Shown piece after piece: positions 1 through 5,127 of a DNA stretch of 5,127 bases (positions are counted from its first letter, which is position 1; each line of letters starts with the position of its first letter). The stretch comes from Acetofilamentum sp. (GTDB lineage Bacteria > Bacteroidota > Bacteroidia > Bacteroidales > JAFGUD01). Both the position numbers and the translations under genes were made by a program. The notes below the pieces were generated by a model that was given only the letters and a program-made list of their open reading frames with translations, searched no databases and was not told the DNA's origin. The stretch is from positions 1 through 5,127 of the forward strand of contig DYKL01000261.1 of assembly GCA_020722645.1 (NCBI GenBank). Reading direction: 5' to 3'.

Positions 1-147
1 GTGCATTGTGCATAGTGGATAGTGCATAGTGGATAGTGCATTGTGCATAGTGCATTGTGCATAGTGGATAGTGCATAGTGCATTGTGCATAGTGGATAGT
101 GCATTGTGCATAGTGGATAGTGCATTGTGCATAGTGCATTGTGCACA
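1..147. repeat. Heptanucleotide tandem repeat array (21 units)
   Basis: Twenty-one consecutive 7-bp units run without a phase break from the window edge, so the array may continue to the left. Only three unit types occur up to position 140: GTGCATT (B), GTGCATA (A) and GTGGATA (G). The last unit is GTGCACA, followed by two decayed units (TTACATA, GTGATTG) to 161. The order is B A G A G B A B A G A B A G B A G B A B, so no unit is ever followed by itself. The trimer B-A-G (21 bp) recurs exactly at 1-21, 50-70, 78-98 and 99-119. On the plus strand TAG arises wherever a unit ends in A, which closes all three frames. It resembles the heptanucleotide STRR repeats of cyanobacteria in unit length only. 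It is probably a variable-number repeat lying downstream of the gene at 274-1293. Confidence 0.95.
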
Positions 148-159
148 TTACATAGTGAT

Positions 160-248
160 TGTTACGAAATAACATATTTAATAATCTATGTGAACAATGT
201 GTCTATGTGGTTATTAAAAATATCAAATAAACAAATTATTTCGTAACA
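160..248. repeat. 89-bp inverted repeat with perfect 13-bp arms
   Basis: TGTTACGAAATAA (160-172) is the exact reverse complement of TTATTTCGTAACA (236-248). Inside it, 177-186 pairs with 209-218 (10 bp, one G-T wobble), leaving a loop with two copies of CTATGTG. A 7-bp direct repeat ACATAGT lies just outside both arms (150-156 and 251-257). It begins 25 bp beyond the stop codon of the minus-strand gene ending at 274, so it could be the 3' hairpin of that transcript. Neither arm is followed by a clear T-run, so a classical intrinsic terminator is not supported. A small non-autonomous mobile element is the alternative; the flanking direct repeat would fit, but its left copy overlaps decayed units of the heptamer array. 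Confidence 0.8.
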
Positions 249-273
249 GAACATAGTTTACTTATTCATAGAC

Positions 274-1293
274 TCATTTAATCTTTATGATTTTACGTGT
301 TAATATTTCATTTTCTGAATTTATATACAAAAAATAAACACCTGTCTCATAATCGGTTAAATTTATTTGACAATAACTTGAATTGAATTCATTTTCAAAA
401 ATTATTTTTTTCTGCATATCACAAATCACAATTCTTTTAATATTATCTTTATGGTAAATATTTAAAATATCTTTGACTGGATTGGGATAAAGTAATATTT
501 TTTTATAACTTTCAAAATTTACTAACTGATTTATAACACCGACAGCATCAAGGTCAAAACCTCCGGAATTGAAAGGAGTTGGGAATGGGTCATTGATAAT
601 ATTACCAAACATGTCGAAACTTGCAAAATCCTGATTTATAGTTCCGATTACATCGATGATTCTGATATGAGTAATCCTGTTAAGGTCAAGTTCGGAACTA
701 AATTCAATTAAGTCGTCCAAATCAAAAGGAGTTCCGTAAAAAGCTGGATATTTCCCGGCAAGATTATGAAAATAAGAACAATCAAGGTAGTCAAAAGCTC
801 TAACTTGTTTATAACTTGGGTATTCTGAAACAGAAGGGAATCTGTAAAATTTTTGACCATCAGAACTTACTTCGACAAAAGCAAGTTCCAAAAAAGCTAA
901 ACTTGAATCCTGCTGATGAATTATTGCATTTTCAAAGACTGCAAAATCAAAACCTTCGCCGTTGTAAATTGGTGGATTGAAATACAACTCAGCAAATCCG
1001 CCATCTCCGAGGCTAACAACATTTAAAACGCCGTCAGCTTCACCAATGGCATTTGAATCAGCACCAAAAGTAGCTTTATTTGAGCCGGAATAAGTGATAG
1101 TAGTGTCTGATATATTTATATAACCTCTTTTAACTTTGCAATCTTTTGCCCAATTAACTATTATTCCTCTATCCTTATGAACTGCATCGGAATTATTAAA
1201 TCCTACTTGCGGAGCAAAGTTTTGAGAAAAAATTGAATTAAAACACAAAAACAAAAACAACAGCAATAATAGTATTTTTTTATCACTTATCAT
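274..1293 (-). CDS. Secreted T9SS-sorted protein of unknown function
   Basis: A 339-residue exported protein. The ATG at 1293 is preferred over an in-frame TTG at 1335, because it puts a textbook signal peptide first (residues 1-24: basic MISDKK, a Leu/Phe-rich core, then IFSQ, with likely cleavage before Gln) and has a purine-rich AGAAGAAA eight bases upstream. The mature domain (about 25-255) carries blocks I recognise from a family of bacterial surface proteins: SLGDGG (94-99), FDFAVFENA (115-123), FLELAFVEVSSDG (134-146), YRFPS (150-154), a LDLNRITHIRIIDVIG stretch (202-217) and SGGFDLDAVGVIN (243-255). Related proteins elsewhere carry PEP-CTERM tails. The C-terminus (about 264-339) is a type A T9SS sorting domain: YPNPV at 269-273, TGVYFL at 317-322 and a basic end KIIKIK. 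It is therefore expected to cross the inner membrane by Sec and the outer membrane by T9SS, becoming surface-attached or released. No catalytic motif is visible. The family's role is unknown to me; a link to cobalamin or TonB loci is a vague recollection, and nothing here supports it. It stops at TGA. Confidence 0.9.
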   Translation of the reverse strand: MISDKKILLLLLFLFLCFNSIFSQNFAPQVGFNNSDAVHKDRGIIVNWAKDCKVKRGYINISDTTITYSGSNKATFGADSNAIGEADGVLNVVSLGDGGFAELYFNPPIYNGEGFDFAVFENAIIHQQDSSLAFLELAFVEVSSDGQKFYRFPSVSEYPSYKQVRAFDYLDCSYFHNLAGKYPAFYGTPFDLDDLIEFSSELDLNRITHIRIIDVIGTINQDFASFDMFGNIINDPFPTPFNSGGFDLDAVGVINQLVNFESYKKILLYPNPVKDILNIYHKDNIKRIVICDMQKKIIFENEFNSSYCQINLTDYETGVYFLYINSENEILTRKIIKIK

Positions 1294-1301
1294 ATAAAAA
1301 A

Positions 1302-1309
1302 TTTCTTCT
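1302..1309 (-). promoter_or_regulatory. Purine-rich ribosome-binding-like site
   Basis: The minus strand reads AGAAGAAA eight bases before the ATG at 1293. It is a poor match to AGGAGG but is the only purine run near either candidate start, and it favours the ATG over the TTG at 1335. Members of the Bacteroidota often initiate without a strong Shine-Dalgarno, so this is supporting evidence only. Confidence 0.35.
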
Positions 1310-1452
1310 GTAAATATTATTATTGAGTCAGGCAAAAAGGCAGTAAATTAGTAAGGACAAAAGTTTAAATTACTGGTATTCAACGTTTAAGGTGACAACA
1401 ATACAATTTCACAAACACTTTATTATACAATAATTTGTTAATTTTTCAATTA

Positions 1453-1478
1453 GTGTCATCCTGAGTGATAACGAAGGA
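1453..1478. repeat. Copy of a widespread TCATCCTGAG...CGAAGGA intergenic motif
   Basis: The stretch reads GTGTCATCCTGAG, then TGATAA, then CGAAGGA. I recognise TCATCCTGAGnnnnnnCGAAGGA as a dispersed intergenic word seen in many bacterial genomes, including Bacteroidota; its function is not known to me. TCCT and AGGA at its ends can form a short stem. The assignment rests on memory of the motif, and there is only one copy in this window. Confidence 0.45.
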
Positions 1479-1480
1479 AG

Positions 1481-1513
1481 CAAATTGTTGATTTTCAAAC
1501 AATTAACAATTTG
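1481..1513. repeat. 13-bp stem, 7-base loop hairpin
   Basis: CAAATTGTTGATT (1481-1493) pairs with AATTAACAATTTG (1501-1513) through 13 pairs, one of them G-T, closing a TTCAAAC loop. It starts three bases after the TCATCCTGAG motif. There is no T-run on either exit side, so it is a stable hairpin rather than a convincing rho-independent terminator. Confidence 0.7.
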
Positions 1514-1544
1514 TTGCTTATACAAACATAATTCGCTGAATACT

Positions 1545-1712
1545 AACCCGCATTATTCATAAATAATGCTGACGATTAAGAATAACTAGCAAATTTGGGT
1601 TTTTGCAAACACCCATATTTGAGTTATTCTAAATCGGGGTTTCCTGAATTGCAACCCACTAATCAACCCGCATTCATAAAAATTTTTATAATTTTTATGA
1701 ATAATTCAGGTA
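1545..1712. repeat. 168-bp composite element with AACCCGCATT palindromes
   Basis: The ends are imperfect inverted repeats: 1545-1563 (AACCCGCATTATTCATAAA) matches the complement of 1694-1712 at 16 of 19 positions. Inside are three folds. The first is an 8-bp stem with a 4-base loop (1550-1557/1562-1569). The second is a long imperfect hairpin, 1573-1600 against 1611-1636, with a GGGT/ACCC tip, one asymmetric bulge and two mismatches. The third is a perfect 13-bp stem, ATTCATAAAAATT (1672-1684) against 1690-1702, immediately bordered by an 8-bp outer stem CCTGAATT/AATTCAGG (1643-1650/1703-1710). AACCCGCATT occurs directly at 1545 and 1665. The likeliest reading is a REP- or MITE-like non-coding repeat made of two palindromes around a hairpin. 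A structured RNA is possible. No transposase is present in the window. Confidence 0.7.
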
Positions 1713-1760
1713 ATAAATTACAATAAAATATACCGAACTATTGATAATAAATAAAATAAT

Positions 1761-1884
1761 TCAATGTTGTTTAGTTTGGGTTCTGAGTTTTCGGTGGAGA
1801 CACCGAAAACAGCGGATAAACGATTTTTGTTAGTGTTCTCACCGACAAAAAATACATATTACTTTCTTAACTAAACGACATTGA
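1761..1884. repeat. 124-bp inverted-repeat element with three-way-junction fold
   Basis: The outer arms 1761-1776 and 1869-1884 (core CAATGTTGTTTAGTT against AACTAAACGACATTG) pair over 16 positions with a single G-T wobble. They enclose two hairpins. 1787-1796/1801-1810 is a perfect 10-bp stem with a GAGA tetraloop. 1824-1835/1840-1851 is a 12-position stem with one wobble, one A-C mismatch and a TTCT loop. The second hairpin read on the minus strand contains TCGGTG-AGAA-CAC, closely matching TCGGTG-GAGA-CAC of the first on the plus strand, so the element is roughly symmetric as a whole. AT-rich flanks TAAAATAAT (1752-1760) and TAAATAAT (1885-1892) are nearly identical. A MITE-like repeat is most likely; a structured RNA is the alternative. 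Confidence 0.75.
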
Positions 1885-1894
1885 TAAATAATTT

Positions 1895-1949
1895 TACTTT
1901 ATAAACTGTACAGATGTTGCATGCAAAGTCTCTACATACTTTATAAACT
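1895..1949. repeat. 30-bp palindrome between identical 13-bp direct repeats
   Basis: TACTTTATAAACT occurs at 1895-1907 and again, unchanged, at 1937-1949. Between them lies an imperfect 30-bp palindrome (1907-1936, sharing one base with the left repeat): TGTACAGATGTTGCA against TGCAAAGTCTCTACA, with 12 of 15 positions symmetric and a perfect centre TTGCATGCAA at 1917-1926. The palindrome resembles a GTAGAGACGTTGCA-type element I recall as dispersed in Bacteroidota and cyanobacterial genomes. The direct repeats look like a duplicated insertion target. The right copy ends one base from the antiporter stop codon, so the palindrome would be the first structure in that gene's 3' untranslated region and could help end transcription. 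Confidence 0.8.
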
Positions 1950-1950
1950 T

Positions 1951-4866
1951 TTAAATCTCAATATCATTTACGTATATATAACTTCCGGCTTCTATAGTAA
2001 TTTTTTCATTTTTGATAATAATAATCGGCTTCAGTTCCAAACCAATAATATTTTTGCTTTTTGCTTTGCCGGATAAAATAATAGCTAACTTATTTTTAAA
2101 ATCAACTTCTTTATCTTCACTAAAATTTTGCACATCACCTTTATATATATACTTATCAAAAATTTTCTTTGGTATTTCTTTATAAAGCTCTTCATCTCTT
2201 AATATATTCATAGCAAAACGATAAGCGGCAATCGTCCATAATTCATTTCTTAAATCAACATTGGATTCAATAAATTTCTGAATTTTTGAAACTTTAATTC
2301 TCAATGCAGTAACAGGCGATTCTGCTGTAACCTCTGCTATTCTTGGCAAACCGTTCAAAACAGTCATTTCGCCAACTGTTTCGCCCTGTCCTAAAACTGC
2401 AATAACTTCGTTCTTTTTTATAACTTTAACAGTACCTCTTGAAATTACATATATACTATCAGGAGCTTCGCCTTCTTTAATAATCTTTTCATCAACCGCA
2501 AAAAGTCGGGTTTCGAAATTATCGGCAATAACCTTGAATGTTTTTTTATCTAATTTTTTCATCCAGCTTACATCTTCTAATAAGTCGTAGGTATCAGGCA
2601 GTTCAATTTTCGGAGGATGATTAATCAATTTTTTCATTCTTTCTTCAATGTTTAAAATCATCTTTTCAGCTTCTTTTGAACTTATTCTACCATTTTTGAC
2701 GATACGTTCAACTGTATGATGTTCATAATTCAACATTGTTCTGATAGCCTGTTTAGTAGAAATAGAATCATAAATTTCGGGGTAAGTTTTTTTGAGGTTT
2801 CGTAAATAAGTCAACCCGTGAATTTTATTTTCGTTAATTTCTTCTTCAATCTGATTAAGAAGAGTTTCTTCTTCTTTATTGTCTTTATCCATTGAACGGT
2901 ACATACTTTCGACAAGTTTTAAAGCTTTTTCCTGAGCTTCGACGAATCCGTGTGCAGATTCGTAACTAATTGATAATTTTGTAAAAAAAACATTCCTTGC
3001 CCAATGTTTCAACAGTGGAACATTTTGCAATTTTTTGAAAAAAATTGATGTTTTCCACAATTGTTCCAAATCTTGCCTGTCAGACAAAGGCACCATTCCG
3101 CCTTTATCAAGTATTTCAGCTATTGTGTCAGTAAGGTTTTGAACGGCAATCGGACCTATTAAACCTTCTTCAAACAAACTCCAGTATGTACTTTTTTCAT
3201 TTTCAAGAATTCTGCTTCTAAGTTCAGCAATTGTATCAATTTTTAAGTTTTTAACATCAAAATTATCAGGTCTTTCAGGGAGATAATCGTACAAAGAATT
3301 CCAGTCGGCATTTTTCATAAAACGGTCATTTTTAAGTCTGCTGATTGAATTTTCAGTACTGGAACGTAAATATTGTTTAGCATTGAATATCATTAATGCA
3401 TTGGCGGGTGATATTTTAGTGAATCCAAGTTTATTTAATACAAACTTCATTGTTGTAGCATTAAATAACAAAGTCATAGTAACCAGACCTGCGGTTAAAA
3501 ACAAAAACTGATTTTTGATTTCGGGAGAAATAAATTTATCGTCCACACCAGCAATAACAAGTGCCAATGCTAATGCAATAGCACCACGCAAAGCTCCCCA
3601 CAACAATATCACGGAATCTTTTTTTGAAATACCGTAACCAATTTTTTTCATAGCAGGGAAAAATATAGCAATCATAATTGCCCTTATTATGGTAATTCCT
3701 ATATATATTAAAAACAGGATTAAAAAATCAATCGGTTCAAATCTTGTTCTTTGAGCAATAACAACACCTACGATTATAAAAATCAGAGTATTTGCAATAA
3801 AAGCTGCTAATTCCCAAAATTCGTTCAAAAAATGGTGAACAGGTGGACTTATTCTTGTTTTACCGACACTTGCCATCATTAAACCGAGAGTAACTAAACC
3901 AAGTACACCTGAAACGTGCAGAAAATTTTCACAAACAAAAAATGTAAGATATGCAGCAACAACAATGATTGATATTTCAACCAAAGCATCATTAAATACA
4001 TTTTTAACCCAAGCGATTGTAATAGAACCAATTACCAAACCAACAAGAATACCCCCGAAAGAAACGACAAAAAAGTCCATAACCGGTGAAGAACCGGTAG
4101 CAGAACCAATAATTCCGACAAAAAATACCATAAAAAATACGATAGCAGTTCCATCATTGAGCATTGATTCTCCATCGATTAGAGTACTTAATTTTTTGTT
4201 TACTCCTAATTCTTTTAGTATAGAAACAACAGCCACAGGGTCAGTAGCACTTACAACGGAACCAAACATCATAGCAATAGCCCAAGTCCATTCGAAAAGC
4301 CCAATTCCGGCAAATTTTATTCCCATTGCAAAAACGCCTGTTAAAACTAAAGCAACTAAGATTCCGGGTACAGCAAGAATAACAGAATTTGTTACTGATT
4401 TTTTGAAAGTATGAACGTCCATTCCAAATGCGGCTTCAAAAACCAAAGTTGGCAAAAATACAAACAAAATTGTATGTGGGTCAATATTACCTGCCCACTT
4501 CACGGCTTTATCGAGTGAAAAGACACCGTCTAACCAACCGAATCTGTTAAAAACACCTACCAAAAGACCAAAAATTAAAAGTAAAACTGTATATGGTATA
4601 GGTGTTTTCTTAAGAAAATGTCGGGTTGCTGCTCCGATTATCAATGCAACAATAATAAACAAAAGGGGCTCCATTCCTCCGTGTGAATCCTCTTCTTCAT
4701 CAACGTGTTCTCCATTTTGTCCGTTCTCATTTATTTTATTAGTTTCCGTTTGTACAATATTATTCTGATTGGAATGACTTGTATCTTTTTGTGAATACAG
4801 ATTTGTCTTTGTTATTACAAAAAACAACAAAAATATCAAAACAAAATAGAGTTTTTTGCTTCTCAT
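1951..4866 (-). CDS. CPA1-family Na+/H+ antiporter with cyclic-nucleotide-binding domain
   Basis: A 971-residue inner-membrane cation/proton exchanger. Residues 1-26 form a secretory-type leader ending LYSQ, followed by a hydrophilic linker (27-64) with an acidic EHVDEEED run at 53-60. The membrane domain spans about 65-475, with 12-13 hydrophobic segments. Residues expected from CPA1 exchangers such as Pyrococcus NhaP are present: Glu144 in FLPTLVFEAAF, Thr208-Asp209 in SATDPVAVV, Asn237-Asp238 in GESMLNDG (the ion-binding ND pair) and Arg427 in WGALRGA. A long cytoplasmic region (about 480-770), Lys/Glu-rich and probably helical, leads to a cyclic-nucleotide-binding fold (about 780-870). 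Its phosphate cassette GEMTVLNGLPRIAEVTA (832-848) keeps the key Glu833 and Arg842, so cNMP binding is plausible but untested. The last 70 residues are unassigned. Domain order matches plant SOS1. Expected role: sodium or pH homeostasis, possibly gated by a nucleotide; K+ as substrate cannot be excluded. The ATG start gives the leader directly; no Shine-Dalgarno is visible. It stops at TAA. Confidence 0.93.
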   Translation of the reverse strand: MRSKKLYFVLIFLLFFVITKTNLYSQKDTSHSNQNNIVQTETNKINENGQNGEHVDEEEDSHGGMEPLLFIIVALIIGAATRHFLKKTPIPYTVLLLIFGLLVGVFNRFGWLDGVFSLDKAVKWAGNIDPHTILFVFLPTLVFEAAFGMDVHTFKKSVTNSVILAVPGILVALVLTGVFAMGIKFAGIGLFEWTWAIAMMFGSVVSATDPVAVVSILKELGVNKKLSTLIDGESMLNDGTAIVFFMVFFVGIIGSATGSSPVMDFFVVSFGGILVGLVIGSITIAWVKNVFNDALVEISIIVVAAYLTFFVCENFLHVSGVLGLVTLGLMMASVGKTRISPPVHHFLNEFWELAAFIANTLIFIIVGVVIAQRTRFEPIDFLILFLIYIGITIIRAIMIAIFFPAMKKIGYGISKKDSVILLWGALRGAIALALALVIAGVDDKFISPEIKNQFLFLTAGLVTMTLLFNATTMKFVLNKLGFTKISPANALMIFNAKQYLRSSTENSISRLKNDRFMKNADWNSLYDYLPERPDNFDVKNLKIDTIAELRSRILENEKSTYWSLFEEGLIGPIAVQNLTDTIAEILDKGGMVPLSDRQDLEQLWKTSIFFKKLQNVPLLKHWARNVFFTKLSISYESAHGFVEAQEKALKLVESMYRSMDKDNKEEETLLNQIEEEINENKIHGLTYLRNLKKTYPEIYDSISTKQAIRTMLNYEHHTVERIVKNGRISSKEAEKMILNIEERMKKLINHPPKIELPDTYDLLEDVSWMKKLDKKTFKVIADNFETRLFAVDEKIIKEGEAPDSIYVISRGTVKVIKKNEVIAVLGQGETVGEMTVLNGLPRIAEVTAESPVTALRIKVSKIQKFIESNVDLRNELWTIAAYRFAMNILRDEELYKEIPKKIFDKYIYKGDVQNFSEDKEVDFKNKLAIILSGKAKSKNIIGLELKPIIIIKNEKITIEAGSYIYVNDIEI

Positions 4867-5127
4867 AAATTTTGATTTAAAAAGTAAATATTTGTTTTTA
4901 GCTGACTTTAAAACTTATTAAAAATCAATTTGAATACACAATACAAAAATTACAAATCAATTTTTTCGACTTGTAAAAGTAAATAATTAAAATTGAAAAA
5001 AGAATTTTTTTTGATTTATTACATACAAAAATTTTACCTTTTTAAAATTTACAAAGAAAAAATTTGTTTAACCGGAACTTACTTACAAGTTTGTAGGGTT
5101 TACGGGCGATTGCTTAGAAAAAAGGCA
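4867..5127. other. AT-rich upstream region of the antiporter gene
   Basis: This 261-bp stretch holds the leader of the minus-strand antiporter gene. It is extremely AT-rich up to about 5065 and somewhat richer in GC beyond. A 10-bp direct repeat AAATCAATTT occurs at 4922-4931 and 4954-4963. I found no TAnnTTTG -7 element on the minus strand; the nearest is a one-base-too-long TAATTTTTG at 4952-4944 without a -33 partner. The three minus-strand frames entering from the right edge all close within 15 codons, so at most the tail of another gene could be present. No RNA gene was recognised. Confidence 0.6.

Larger units (their letters stand above)
1294..1950. other. 657-bp gene-free interval filled with palindromes
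   Basis: No credible open reading frame exists on either strand. From 1294 to about 1450 the DNA is AT-rich leader of the downstream gene, with one weak inverted repeat (CAGTAA at 1341-1346 against TTACTG at 1370-1375). From 1453 to 1949 almost every stretch belongs to a symmetric element, listed separately. A TATGTTTG on the minus strand (1530-1523) matches the Bacteroidota -7 consensus TAnnTTTG, but no TTG sits at the expected -33 distance and it lies about 230 bp from the start codon, so no promoter is called. The spacing and hairpins argue that the two flanking genes are not a tight operon. Confidence 0.75.

Noticed and set aside
1..147. A CRISPR array
   Set aside because: The units are 7 bp and directly contiguous with no spacers, so this is a simple tandem repeat.
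1294..1335. A 14-residue N-terminal extension of the secreted protein from a TTG start
   Set aside because: The extension would bury the signal peptide behind MPDSIIIFTEEIFY and uses a rare start. The internal ATG gives a canonical signal peptide and has the better upstream purine run.
1481..1513. A rho-independent terminator
   Set aside because: The stem is AT-rich and neither exit side has a T-run, so only a hairpin is reported.
1523..1530. A promoter for the secreted-protein gene (TATGTTTG on the minus strand)
   Set aside because: It fits the TAnnTTTG -7 pattern, but there is no TTG at the expected -33 spacing, it is about 230 bp from the start codon, and such octamers are easily met by chance in this AT-rich DNA.
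3965..4414. A 149-codon plus-strand open reading frame
   Set aside because: It lies entirely inside and antisense to the antiporter coding sequence, opposite its conserved transmembrane core. Its translation is low-complexity (Thr, Ile, Pro, Lys) with no recognisable domain.
4872..5017. Four copies of TTGATTT/AAATCAA upstream of the antiporter as a possible operator
   Set aside because: Spacing and orientation are irregular and the word is made almost wholly of A and T in a very AT-rich region, so chance is sufficient.
5083..5127. The end of another minus-strand gene at the right edge
   Set aside because: The longest entering frame has 14 codons before a stop and shows no recognisable motif, which is too little to call.

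Overview
The window is AT-rich and carries two genes, both on the minus strand, separated and flanked by unusually repeat-dense intergenic DNA. It most likely comes from a member of the Bacteroidota. The main evidence is the downstream protein, which pairs a signal peptide ending in S-Q with a C-terminal type IX secretion (T9SS) sorting domain, a combination largely confined to that phylum. The weak or absent Shine-Dalgarno sequences and the low GC content agree with this. The genus cannot be told from the sequence.

Layout from left to right. Positions 1-147 are a tandem array of 21 heptanucleotides (GTGCATT, GTGCATA, GTGGATA). Positions 160-248 form an inverted repeat with perfect 13-bp arms. 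Positions 274-1293 (minus) encode a secreted T9SS-sorted protein of a surface-protein family of unknown function. Positions 1294-1950 contain no gene but a series of separate palindromic elements: a short hairpin, a composite element built on an AACCCGCATT motif, a 124-bp element that can fold into a three-way junction, and a 30-bp palindrome between two identical 13-bp direct repeats. Positions 1951-4866 (minus) encode a large CPA1-type Na+/H+ antiporter with a cytoplasmic cyclic-nucleotide-binding domain. Positions 4867-5127 are AT-rich upstream DNA in which no gene or convincing promoter was found.

The two genes are codirectional but 657 bp apart, and the palindromes between them could end or process a transcript, so they are probably not a tight operon. 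No functional link between them is evident: one is an inner-membrane ion exchanger and the other an exported surface or extracellular protein.

No new multi-gene system is apparent. The parts most worth a second look are the stacked small palindromic elements between the genes, especially the one flanked by an apparent 13-bp target duplication, and the antiporter, whose layout resembles plant SOS1 but adds an N-terminal secretory-type leader.
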